Source: Lentinula raphanica
Taxonomy: Eukaryota > Basidiomycota > Agaricomycetes > Agaricales > Omphalotaceae
Direction: 5' to 3'
Length of the DNA stretch: 64,000 nucleotides
Assembly: GCA_027919835.1 (NCBI GenBank)
Contig: JANVFP010000002.1
Span: forward strand, 930,001 to 994,000
Part shown: in pieces, positions 43,011 to 54,424 of the stretch
How the letters are laid out: every line of letters begins with the position of its first letter
Position numbering within the stretch: position 1 is the stretch's first letter
The notes under the pieces: model-generated
What the model saw: the letters and a program-made list of their open reading frames with translations, nothing else
Databases searched by the model: none
Told to the model about the DNA's origin: nothing
Program-made: the position numbers and the translations under genes

Positions 43011-44841
43011 AAATTGGTGGAACATGGGTCAAGTATCGCTGCGGACTTGAGGTTTGGCACATATTGATCATCTCGTTGATACCAGCCACTAATTCCTTTG
43101 TCTAGTATTCATTCCATTTCGACGTCCCAGTGGGATCTGCGGCCACTATAACTTTGTCCTTTCCGACACACTTTGCATACTATTCCGTATTTATTTGTCT
43201 GTATCTTCCATAATTACACTGACTCCAGGAATTTCAAAAAATGGAAATCAAGAAGGAACGGTTTGAAGTTCTTGGGGATATCTGAGTTATTCCACATTCA
43301 CTATGTAGAATGGCAACTTGTTGAGAAAGACTCTCACTCAGGCCAGTACATCAAAATGGATGGACACTTCATTCATGTCAAAAGTTGCTGAGTCACTGGT
43401 TCATGAACCATGAACAAAACCTGTATCATACTACATTCGTGCTAGGCCATCAACCAGTCCTCGGTTTCCTCCGCCACTGTCAGACAGTTTCCGAGATTGG
43501 AACACTAAGGCCTAAGGCCTAAGGTGTCATTTCATAGAGTTTACACAACCAATCCTCCCGCGAATGTTTCTTCTATCGATGGCGCAGCAATTTGAACAGT
43601 CCGAAGGCACTTCAAATGTACAAATCACTCTGAATAATCGAAGGAAGGAAGGAAAGCTTGGTCCAACACTCAAGGAGTGTCTTCATGATCGGTGGACAGA
43701 GTTATTAAACCAAATGTGGAGTCTTCTCTGTGATTACTCTCGAGCAAGACCAATTCCTTCACGCTGTTCCATACTCGTTCTTCTCAGGGTATTTCAACAT
43801 TCTGGCTGGTTTCCTGTGAGCCAAGCTAGTGGCCGCACCTTCATCCAGTCATCTGCTGTCTCTTGAACTTTCTTTTGCTACTGGTGAGATTTGACACTCG
43901 TTGTGCCCACGAGTCGCGCAGCATTTGAGTATCCAAATTCTGCAGTGATCGATTTTTGTTAGGCTTTGTTCGACCCAGTTGAGGTAAGAATTTTATCTGA
44001 GGGAGCATACAACTTTAAAGTAGCTATAGTATGACCTTGGATTGGAGCCCATTGCAAATTTGACGCTTGCATTATGTATCTTGAGCAAACTTGTTCGAGC
44101 GTTTGACAGTCATATCGTGGCAACTGGCAATCGGCCAGTGTGAGAATCATGGGCATACCCAAAGACTTGAAGCCACTTTTCCCTACCTTCTTTCCCCATG
44201 ATCAAGGTTGAATACAGCTCGAGAAGCAACCCTGCTGGAATTCCATAAACCTCGCATCGAGAGTGCCCGTGGTTGTGCTCACTCTGACCATGATGCGGGG
44301 GTGTAGTACACGATCGTAACAAATCCAAGGATGGACGCGACGATCACCTTCTATCTACTGCACTATCCATAGTGTCCAGCCTCATGGATTTCATTTCAGG
44401 ACCGAAGCGTAGAGGTTCCATACATGAAATCAAACCTTCAACATAGATTTAAAAGTTGAGATTTAGTCAACAGAGACGACCCAGAACAACGTAAACGCAC
44501 CTTTCGGATGGTATAGAATGGATATACGTTTTCCAACCCAGAGAAAAGGTGTTCCAATCGACTTAGAAACCGTCGGTTCATCACATACCTTGCTAGTTTA
44601 TCCGAGTCGGAATAAGGTATGTGAAGGAACTTCTTGGTCTTTTTTGAACTCGAGCAGGCACTCTTTTCTTATTGTCATCAAGTTTCAGCCACAGTAAAAC
44701 GATCCATGTATAGTAAAGATATACTGGTATCAATGCGTGTACACATTCTGTCTGTTGTATGTATACGGTCATATTTCAGGCAGCGAGTTCGAAGCCGACT
44801 ACAACAGCAGCGAAGGGGCTGTTTATAACAGACGCAAACTC
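43011..44841. other. intergenic, 1.8 kb without a recognisable gene
   Basis: Open stretches at 43173-43391, 43564-43866 and 43959-44328 do not show splice structure or family motifs. There is a tandem GGCCTAAGGCCTAAGG near 43508 and a 10-bp perfect inverted repeat CACATACCTT / AAGGTATGTG at 44582 and 44615. The region may hold decayed sequence. Confidence 0.4.
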
Positions 44842-45455
44842 TCAAGCACGAAGACGGGAACGTGAAGGTACGTTGACGCAAGTGACTTTTGCAACGACGG
44901 GCAGAAGATGCTCGTCCGTAATATCAGCAGGGGTGTTTGCGTTCCTCTCCACAACGACCCCGAGAGTCTGAAATTCAAAATCAATTGTCGTTCATGGACG
45001 AGTAAGGGGGCAGGGACGATACTTACCAAAGTATCGTCATCCTTGAGGGCTACATCACCGCTGATTCGTGAGCCATTGACATAGGTGCCAAAAGCAGACC
45101 CAAGGTCTTGGATGTAAATCTTGGGTTTTTGGAAAAGGTGATCAGTTCAATTCCTGTCCGAAAAGCCGGGTCGCGCAGAACTTACTATACCGTTGCTGCA
45201 CCAGATTTGGGCGTGTTCCGGGCTGAGAGAGAGGGAAGAGACCGGAGGCCGTCCATCTAACGGAATGAGAGGAGCAAACCACCCATTGGTGGAAGTGGCG
45301 CTCCTGTTGGCAGATGTTGGGCCCGCATTTGTGTCCTTCAATTGCGAACCGAGGATGGTTTGGAAGTTAGCTGGTAAAGGTATGTATTTGGAAGCGAAGG
45401 GGAAGCTTTCGGGTTTTGCTTTGAGAGCAAGCATAGGTGGAACTGGGATATTCAT
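44842..45455 (-). CDS. short FHA-domain protein
   Basis: The ATG at 45455 begins MNIPVPPMLALKAKPESFPF, followed by PANFQTILGSQL and, after a Ser/Asn-rich spacer, PLDGRPPVSSLSLSPEHAQI. A GTAAGT intron joins WCSNGI to IYIQDLGSAFGTYVNGSRIS, and a second joins LKDDDTL to TLGVVVERNANTPADITDEH. The protein ends VTCVNVPSRSRLRA at 44842. The S-x-x-HAQI, DLGSAFGTYVNG and D-TLxxG blocks are the core of an FHA domain, which binds phosphothreonine. At about 165 residues the domain makes up most of the protein, so it may act as an adaptor; the partner is unknown. The N-terminal part has only a weak first glycine/arginine motif. Confidence 0.75.
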
Positions 45456-46662
45456 TGTCGAGATAAACTTTAAGAGTCAATGATACGAGCTAGGTTGTTC
45501 GAAGGGGATAGAAATGCAGATACCTATCTTGTCAAGTATAAATACCTCTGGAGGTGGATATATCGAGTTTTGCGAGGAGATCTACTTCTCAAAGTTCTGT
45601 CCTCAGAATCAGAAAAGCCCGCCAGTAGCAAGAGCAGTCACGGTGCACTACTGTGCGGTGGTGGCAATTTTGAGCTACTTCCCTTGCATCGAGATGCAGA
45701 TGAGCAGTTCATAGATGAACCCCAAACCTTCTGAAGCAGGCCACTGTCCAGCTAGTATTGACACGAGAGAATGGCCATAACATGCGTCACATAGAAGGTT
45801 GGACACGCAACGTACTGGAGCTTGCATGCTCCATCTTGATAGCAAAGAAGTCGCTGTGGGTATACACGATTGAGTTGTCAACCTCAGGAGTTCAACGCAA
45901 GGTTTGTTGTTTTCGTGCTGAGACGCCAGCTCATTCAATCTGAAGCAAGTTCCAAATCATATTTTCGAATATTTGTGCATTCCTAAGCAGTGACTGGTGG
46001 TCAGTTATACTAACCCAAACGGAAAATGGAGACTCCGCGTAGTATTCATCCTTCCGAAATTTATCGGGCACATACCATACTAAGTCTGATTTATGCAATC
46101 GTAGTCGCTGAGATAGACCAGATGTACATAAGCAGTAAGCTCGACCGTGAAGAGAATCTGAGAAAATCTACCAGTACTGAGGCATGCCAATTCGGCGGCA
46201 TGATGTTTCTTTTTTCAACTTCGGTGAGTCTGGGCAGTTTCTCTATCGTTGACGTTGATAGAGAATTGATGAAGATTCTTTCCCTCGAGATTTGGAGAGC
46301 GGATTCGAAGGTTGGCAAATTTGAGGGTTTCAACTTAAGTTGGCCCTCGAGGGCCGAGGCCGCTCGGCGCTTGAAAGAGAGTTCACTGTCTTACATAATT
46401 CTCTCTCCAATTGAAATTCGAACTTCGACGATGACCACTGACCAGCGAATATCCCCTGCTACAGTGCTACCCTCAATGCTCTGCTGTGCCACGATAGCTA
46501 GATGAGCTACATCATCAAGGACACACTGAATTGTTGCTAGGGAATGAAAACTCAATACCGCACTGAGAAAATTCCGGTTACATAGATGGAGTACTTGACG
46601 TCAGGCAAGTCTAAACTCGTTACTTTCATCACTATCCCTCACTTCGAGCTCCCCTACATAGC
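45456..46662. other. intergenic, no supported gene
   Basis: 1.2 kb. A 159-codon open frame at 46026-46505 begins METPRSIHPSEIYRAHTILS but has no recognisable family or splice context; I do not call it. No repeat was seen. Confidence 0.4.
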
Positions 46663-49600
46663 ATGACCGATCCTCAGAAGCAGCAAGAATTATCTCAGAA
46701 CCTCATCGGCGATGGAAACACGGAAGACAATGCCACAGCTAACAAACGCGAAGTCACAGACCCCATAACTCATTTCCCAATCACAATTCACGACCACACG
46801 TCTATTGAGCTTGATCAGATACCTCCTCCTCGGTCCGACTCCAAAGCAACGGAAGGCATGAGCGACGAAAAGACAGACAGTCAACGCCATTCTGGCATCG
46901 AGCGAGTGGTCTGGGAAGAGATCAATAAAGGCCGGTGGGAGGAAGACAACCGCGACCGGACGCGTATTGCTGTCGTTGTTGCGCTCTCTGTTTCTATAGG
47001 TGGCTACTCGACCCTGATCCTTTCGAGAATTCTCAGCAGTGGGTTTGGGAATGGCTCCTCCGAACAGAGTTTGGGCATTCTCAACATCTTTGTGGCAAGT
47101 GTGGCGTGCACAGTCTTGGCATTAGTCGCTGGTTTCGTCGTTCTTCGCTACGACGCGAAGGATGAGGGCAGCCATGAAGAGGTACGCAATCTACATCCAT
47201 CATATACATGTTCGCAACTTGACAAATGTGAACTTCGCTCTGTAGAACGCATGGACGAAACCATCCACTCAAGAAAAGCCTGAAACAGCCTTGTGGCTAA
47301 ACTCTTTCTTAGACACCCTGTGGCCTATTGTCAATCCTAGTCTGTTCACTGCAGTATCTGACATGCTCGAAGATTCTCTCCAAGCAACTTTACCAAAAAT
47401 GATCCATGCAGTTCGCGTTGCTGACATCGGCCAGGGTTCTGAACCTTTGAGGATATTAGGAATCCGATGGCTGGATGGAATGAATGCCACTCAGACCCGC
47501 GATGGAATGACCGCAGAAGAAGGGGACTTCGTCAATTTTGAAGCCGCGGTAGCATATCGCGCTAAATCTTCTAATTCATCGTTGAAGGGAAGATCAGCCA
47601 ACCTACATCTTCTGATGCAGTTCTGGCTCACGGGAGGCATCGTCCTTCCAGTATGGGTAGAGATCACTGGTATAATCAGCACTGCTAGAGTCAGGATCCA
47701 CCTGACGCCCAATCCTCCTTTCGTATCCCTGATGAGTTTAACTCTCATGGGTCAACCCAAGGTCACCCTCACCGCAACACCGCTTGCGAGGAATTTCCTC
47801 AATGTGATGGACATACCTGGGCTTTCGAGTTGGTTACAGAAAGGCATTGATGCTGCCATATCTGAATACGTTGCTCCGCGTAGCTTGAGTCTGGATCTGA
47901 AGACGGTGTTGATGGGAAGGGAAAAGATGGATACTGAGGCGCGTGGTGCGCTCTGGATCACCGTCAAGTCTGCAGAAGGCTTCAAAAATGGGGATGGAGT
48001 TGAGATCTGGAAAAGTGAGGAAGGCCGAAAAGGTGATGTATATGTGACCGCTAGCTGGGCAAAATGGGGGAAACCGCTTTGGTCGACGAGGTTAGTGGAA
48101 CATGCGCGTGTTCGCTCGTGTTTGGCTTGACGACGTTCACACAGAATCATTCAAAACGAATCGCATCCCATTTGGGAAGAAAGCACTGCCTTGCTGGTCA
48201 CTCCTTCCGAGCTGAATGCCCAAGAGAAGCTCAAACTTCAGCTATGGGATTCTGGCAAGTACATGTGTTTTCCGTCGTGAGCGCAAACTCTGAGCTCTTC
48301 ATCAGACCGCTTTACCGCAGATGACAACCTCGGCAATATCGAGGTATCTCTATCGGATATCATGCACTCTACCGAAACTCAGAATCGTATCGGACAACGA
48401 CAAGATCGTTTCCTTGCCGAAGACGGAAAGTCAGAGTGGCCCGGAAGCCTCAACTGGTCTGTTGCGTATTTCGCCAAAACCACGCTTGAACAACACTTGA
48501 AGAACAGAGGCGAGAACGTGCAGGAACTTAAGGTCAATATCGAAGAGGAAGCGAAGACCAAGTTACGGGAAGCCGATACCCGAAAGCAAGGCGAAACAGC
48601 TAGCGAGGTTGACCAACAGAAGAAGCAGGATCTGCGTGAAAAGACGGAAGAGATAGTTTCTGGATCCCCACCAACTAGGGAATGGCCGGCTGGGATATTG
48701 AGCGTGCGAATAGAGCAAATTACTGGCGTAGAAGTCAATGATCCACGAAAATCTGGATTTAAAGGGACGAAGAACGGCGAGGATGGTGTTGAGGAAGAGG
48801 AGGGGGATGATATGCCTAGCCCGTACTGCACGATCATCATTAACCATGCAAAAGTGTATAAAACACGCACGAAGATGAAGGCCAATAATCCTTATGTATG
48901 TTTTTCAAGACATTGAGTTGAATGTTCACTCACTCGTACATAGTATGACGCTGGAACCGAACGTTTCATCAAGTCCTGGCCTAGTACTGTGGTTATGATC
49001 GCTGTCCGTGACTCCCGGCTGCATGAAGTCGATCCACTCATTGGTGTCGTCGTTCTACCTCTTCAGCAAATTTTCGGCAAACGCGGCAAGTCTCAGGTCA
49101 CCGACACGTTTCCTCTTGTTGGCGGTATGGGCTATGGAAGGCTCAAATGTTCTCTTGTGTTTCGTAGCGTACAGATTCAACCTTCACCGGAGAGGTTTCC
49201 CAAAGCGTGGTTGGGATGGGACGTGGGTACGTTGGAAATCAAGCCTGAAACGCTAAGAGCGTCGGGAGATCTCTCAAAGGACTTAAAATCCGCCCGGATC
49301 CTGCTTCGCACCCTATATGGTCGAGACAAAGTGCTTCCCGATCATTCGAACGAAGGTTGGCACCAGAAGAAATATAAACCCATCAGACTTGCAGTCAAAA
49401 ATCGATTTGCATCTTGCCTCCTCATCCAATTCCGCAAGACTGCTCTAGGGCCCGACAAAACCCCCGCTTTCGGCACGCTGTGGTTGAAAGACCTCCCCGA
49501 TGTCGACGAGACTTCTGTACGCATTATCGTCAGGCGGAATGAAGGAAACACCATGGTCCGTGCGCGTTTCAACGCCAGCGACGAAATAGGCACAAGAGTC

Positions 49601-50047
49601 GGCGATTTGAACATGCAGGTCCGTTTTTGGCCTGGGTTGAGCGGTTATCATCACCGACTGGCCGATCAGGATCCCGGGATGGCAGATGTTATGGAAGTGC
49701 TAGACGCAGCAGAAGAATCAGAGGAAGTTTCCGAGGACATGTTGTACGAGGAAGGATCGGACGGTGAAGAGTCGACCTCCTCCTCATCATCATCATCTTC
49801 TGAAACTAGCAGCGATGGCGAAGGCAAACAAGGGAGAGTCCAGAACATAAAGAGCTCTGTCCAGGATTATAATAGACGGAAAGGAGAGCTACACAGGAAG
49901 CATCGAGGGCTCATGCAGTGGAGTGTAGCTCGGAAGGTTGCCTGGATTGGAAGAGGTACCGAAGACGAAGCCAAGAAAGTCAAGCAGAAGATCGTAGGAA
50001 AGCTGAAGCATCAGCAAAAGGATGTTGGAATTGAGAAGGAAGTTTGA
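46663..50047 (+). CDS. Mug190-like SMP- and C2-domain membrane protein
   Basis: About 1,055 residues in five exons. A polar N-terminus leads to two hydrophobic segments (IAVVVALSVSIGGYSTLI and IFVASVACTVLALVAGFVVL) that could form an ER hairpin. The SMP domain follows: ALWLNSFLDTLWPIVNP, MIHAVRVADIGQGSEPLRIL, SANLHLLMQFWLTGGIVLP, FVSLMSLTLMGQPKVTLTA, MDIPGLSSWLQKGIDAAISE. C2 domain 1 starts GALWITVKSAEGFKNGDGVE and C2 domain 2 starts GILSVRIEQITGVEVNDPRK. The C-terminus has a poly-Ser/acidic run and a basic end. This architecture equals S. pombe Mug190 and is related to tricalbins, which tether ER to plasma membrane and move lipids. One intron (48255-48305) starts with GC, not GT, and is needed to keep the frame (WDS-DRFTADDNLGNIEVSL). 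Confidence 0.88.
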
Positions 50048-50182
50048 TCACTGTAGGAACTACCTGGTGAACAATTGGATGTAATTGTAACTACATTAAG
50101 TCAAGCCCTTCCGGGGTTGACTAACGGCTCATAGCAGCATATATCATTGCACGCAGAAGGATGTACAGCTAATAGCAATATG

Positions 50183-51855
50183 TCAAACTGGGAGAGGTGG
50201 GAGATCCTTCCTGTACACCGAGACAGGGCTTCCAAGAATTGACTCAGATTTCGTGGAAACGACGTCTGGATAAAGAGGTCTGTTTGATTGCCCTCTCTTT
50301 ACCCTATTCCAGCACATCCACACTTCAAGCAGATCCTGTATGAGAATAATTCTGTTCAGTCTGACTATATAGTACTAGATGTCTGTTGTCCCCAACTGAC
50401 CTTTTGTGATGCAAATGTTAAAACAGCAAAGACCGGAACTACCAAGCTCGTTACGAAGGTCAAGCTCAAGACTACAATAGATGCTCACTCAATGCGATCA
50501 CGATGTTGAGTGCTGCCCCATGATGGATAGTGAAGAAAAAGAAAAGGCTGACACTACAAGGAAGCAGTGATGAGAACGCATACTAGTGTGGTCTTGAAGC
50601 TTTCATTACCCCAAGGCTAAAACGCCAAAAATACTAAACAGAAGCACTCGTGTCACCATCGATAGCACGTTGACTCTGCTTGATCCAGTGTTATCTGAAT
50701 TCTTGAAGGTTGACCAATGTTTGCGGAGAGATATTACAATGAGGACTATTGATTGAGTCAGGTTCGTCCATGAGAAAGAAACTAACCAAACCGACTTTCG
50801 AAAACCGCGACCGGCAATAATACTACAGCAACGACTCCAGCTGATATTCTCCCGCTTGAGCACCACCATTTCAGCGAATAATGTCTTGAACGACGGTAGT
50901 GGCTGTTTTACTCACGGGATAGCGAGGCCAGAATTGCAGTACATCCCAGATCCAGTCACTAATCAAATACAAGTTACTGAGAGCTTCGCAGACGGATCCA
51001 TGAGAGACCTCGTTACCTCTCACTGAGACTGGATCTGACAAGCCGAACTGATCAGATGTGAAGGTGAGAATAGGTATATCAGTGCAGTAATCGGATCTGT
51101 CTCTGCAGAATCGAAACTCACGATCAAAGCCTCTATGAATATACCTAGGAACAGTACATATGGTAAGACCAAAACCTGATATAGTCATGTTAAGAATGCA
51201 GTATCGATTCATGCGTGTAAGAAGTGTGCACACAATCTTGGTCAAGACTTGATATGATCTAATGGGCTTCTGAGCAAGCATGGAATGCGATTTGAACCAA
51301 ATCTATATTGCTCAACATCCTGTTCAATGAGGAGTGAACACTGAAGTCAAGAACTCACCTGCATCACCATACCCAGCATTGTTGTTGCGCAGCTGCGTAT
51401 ACTCGTAAACTTGTATGGCCTTGAATCTACTCTTCAATACTTACAGAGGTGGGGCCGCATAAATCAACGAGCTTTGGAATAAGCATAGACCAAACGGGAC
51501 AGTAAAATCAGCCTCTCCAGAAAGATCGATCCGACCGGCGAATAGCAGTAGACTGTACGAAGTACCAGATATAACCCAAGACGCGAGGAAATTGTACCAG
51601 GTCAGATGCCGCTTTATAAGACTGAGGCGCGCAATGAGGATAGTGAACACACTTCCGACAACCCCAATGAGCTGCAGGGTGAGGAAGACAACGATAAGTG
51701 AAGACTGATGCTGGGAAGTATCCGGTGGAATGTCTGGAAGGATACAAGGGTCATCAACAACCCGAACGCTAGAATGATTGTTCAAACGCACTGGTCACAC
51801 GAGCTTCGACGTTCGCAAGTTGATTGTTAGGCGCTAACTCCAAAATTGTACCCAT
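50183..51855 (-). CDS. seven-helix receptor-like protein, tandem copy 1
   Basis: The ATG at 51855 gives MGTILELAPNNQLANVEA. A 68-nt intron ending TTCCAG joins to HIPPDTSQHQSSLIVVFLTL, QLIGVVGSVFTILIARL, then RHLTWYNFLASWVISGTSYS, LLLFAG and PFGLCLFQSSLIYAAPP. Later exons show VLVLPYVLFLG, RVLLFSIFGVLALG and, near the end, DLLEVWMCWNRVKRGQSN, closing LPPLPV at 50183. The TWYNF-ASWVISG-SYSLL and D-L-VWM-W blocks recur in the neighbour at 52.5-54.0 kb. I recognise a large mushroom-specific family of GPCR-like heptahelical proteins but no named Pfam class. Ligand and signalling partner are unknown. Middle exons are only approximately placed. Confidence 0.65.
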
Positions 51856-52502
51856 TGCTGGACAGGTAAAAAAGGGCCGATATTCGAAAGAAAGGAAACA
51901 GCTCGAGTGTCAACTCTGCGCCCTACTAGGACGGAGAGGAGAGAGAAATCTGCGCTGGCGCAAATGTTAAGAAAAGTCAAAGAAGGAAAGGAAGAAATAA
52001 TGGGCAATGATTTTCCGGGAACAAGATTATCAGGTGTTCGAGGGCGTGTGTTTCGATGGTGCTCATGCGTAACCCATCCGAATTCCATCAACATCATGCC
52101 GCAACGGTGAAGGTGAAAACGATTTTGAAGTTGCCGATTGTGATATAATAAAAAGCCTTTGAAATACATTAAGATGCACATCGCTATAACATGTCGACAT
52201 AGTATGTCTGGGCGTTCTGTAAAACAGCTCTTGTGAAGAAGTCAATTAGCTGGCTTGACATTCAAGCCAATTGGGACGTCTCTCGCTAACTGAATAACTC
52301 ACTGGCAGTATGCCCGTTCTTGTGCCCGGTTAGTGTTATGCTTGGAATAACTCGATCAGCGGAAGGGATTATGAGTATCAGATGGAGTTGTTCGACTAGA
52401 GTATCTTGCATGAGCTACATCATAAAATTTACACGGATAGGTCAAAAGCGCTGGATGCACTGATCCGATTTCTAGCTTTCAACTGTGAACTGACGCTAAG
52501 CC
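51856..52502. other. spacer between the two receptor-like genes
   Basis: 650 bases with no convincing exon on either strand. Confidence 0.4.
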
Positions 52503-53975
52503 TCAGTAGTCATAATATTTATCTGAAATACATACAAGGCGCTCAGCGACATCAGAATTTCGAGGAGTCGCAGTAGTTGTCATATCCTCGGACGATGTCT
52601 TCTTCCAGAACATCCATACTTGTAAAATATCCTGTACAGCCAAGATTATTTTAATGATGATGAATGATACTCAAGCACATACATTTTGTGTCCCAAAGAT
52701 GAGTATTCCCAATACAGGAACTGAGAGAAGAATAGTAAGTCATCGGAAGTGAGCGGGGAACAAAGTACCAACGCAATGAGAGGATGAAATGAGTCCCAAC
52801 ATTCTTTGTGCCAGGGACCAACATCAGCGACCCGACTCTGGAAGATAACATGCGTCTTCAGCTGAGATTTTACACCCCCATTGGCTGAAGACGGACATAC
52901 ATTAACGCGAATAGGTCTACAAAACCGAATAGTAGAACCCGCAAAATGAAAGTTATCGGATGGGCTATTCGGGGGAGCACATCTCGATACCTGTGTATTA
53001 CGACTGCCATCCATACTATGTGACAAAACGTTAGAGATCCTCGGTAACGCGAAATCGACTTTTACTCACTTTCGGCAATTGCTACACTGAGTGAAGCAAT
53101 AACTGCAATGCTAGAACAGACGGCTACTCTGTACATGTATCGTGATCAGACTCGGAAAGGGGGGAGGATCCGATATTGAAGAACGTCAGAGAAATAGCAC
53201 GTACGGTTCGGGTAGGGCTAAATGACAATAGAATCCTGAAGGAACCACTTGTACAGCGTCAGGTTGTGCGTTCCCGAGCTAGTGATAACTTGTCATAAGC
53301 GAAACTGCAGACGCAGAGCTTGAAAGAAAGTCATTGACCTGGAACATTATGGAAAACATTGTGACCCAAATGATGTAAGGAACAATGACGAGCTGACGAA
53401 AAAGAATGTAAACAGGGATGAATAGACAGAGTCGTAGAAGATTCATACCGATATGGTCGTACTAGTTTTAACTTGACCCATAGGCACTTTCAATGCAGCG
53501 CGAACATAGAGCAGAACCTGGTTTGAATGAGTGAAATCGTAATAATGATGAAGGGGGATAACGTGTGGATCCGACCGTCGACGTACATGACAACACATAG
53601 ACAAACTCGTGAAGCCAGTTCTAAACAATTCGTTTAATCACCGTTATCGTGTTTTATAATCATCGAGACGCACAGCACATCACTAGCGTAGATCAAAGCG
53701 GCTTGCGTCATACACACTCTATGTGCTTTCCATTCCGGAACAAGTTCTACTTGGTTAACATCCATGGACCGGTTGGATGTCGAAAGTGTGGCGTAGGCAT
53801 TCACGACGAGTAATAACGAATAGCTCAAACCAGAGATGACCCAAGAAGCGCAAAAGCTATACCATGTAGCATATCGTTTGACTCTTGAGGAAAAGGCAGC
53901 GGTGATGACGACAAGGAAAAAGAAGAATGCACCCAGCAGCTCGAGAGTGACGAAAGCTACGATATCAGCTCGCAT
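52503..53975 (-). CDS. seven-helix receptor-like protein, tandem copy 2
   Basis: I place the start at the ATG at 53975 (MRADIVAFVTLELLGAFFFF). The protein continues LVVITAAFSSRVKRYATWYS, FCASWVISGLSYSLLLVVNA, WKAHRVCMTQAALIYA, then exons with VLLYVRAALKVPMGQVKTST, LVIVPYIIWVTMFSIMFQ, DAVQVVPSGFYCHLALPEP, VLLFGFVDLFALM, RVGSLMLVPGTKNVGTHFIL, PVLGILIFGTQN and DILQVWMFWKKTSSEDMTTT. The stop is at 52503. The succession of seven hydrophobic helices, the PYIIW motif in helix 5 and the final FGTQ-D-VWMFWK block fit the same family as copy 1. A longer N-terminal reading exists upstream without a better start. The function is unknown. Confidence 0.68.
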
Positions 53976-54424
53976 AGCAAGCTTGTGTCGGTTAGTGGTT
54001 TGTGAAGTAAAGAAGGAAGCGAAATGGTATGGTCTGAGATTGAGTAGAGATTTTATGGCAAGGAATGCAACGAGATGCAAGGATCAATGTGATAAAACGC
54101 CTTATCCAAATCACGAGTAGAAATAGTATCAATATGATCTGAAATCCTCACCGCTTGCTTTTGATCAAATATATCATTACCTCAGGTCGCGTTCCAGATG
54201 GTATCTCTTGAAGGTCGTGGTTGGAAGTTCCATTGTTCGAAGATAGAACCTTAGCGCTCCTTCAGAGTCAGAGGGTTGTTTGAAATCAAACAAAGGATCA
54301 ATTGAAGCAGTCAACACGGCTCACGTATTGAAGCGTTCCACATGACAGATGATCTTGTCGCTGGCGACTCCGTGATGCTTCAGAACGACGATTCACGACA
54401 AAATGATGATTGTCAAGATATACT
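53976..54424. other. intergenic, no gene seen
   Basis: 450 bases between the receptor-like gene and the stop of the GT61 gene. No feature was recognised. Confidence 0.4.

Noticed and set aside
43564..44328. Open frames at 43564-43866 (+) and 44110-44328 (-)
   Set aside because: Short, no start context, splice sites or recognisable family.
44582..44624. 10-bp inverted repeat CACATACCTT / AAGGTATGTG as a regulatory or mobile feature
   Set aside because: Too short and isolated to interpret; mentioned only in the spacer entry.
46026..46505. 159-codon frame starting METPRSIHPSEIYRAHTILS
   Set aside because: No family motif, splice context or clear coding bias; probably chance in an unannotated spacer.
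51907..52110. Basic 67-codon plus-strand frame between the receptor-like genes
   Set aside because: Composition reflects purine-rich spacer sequence; nothing supports translation.
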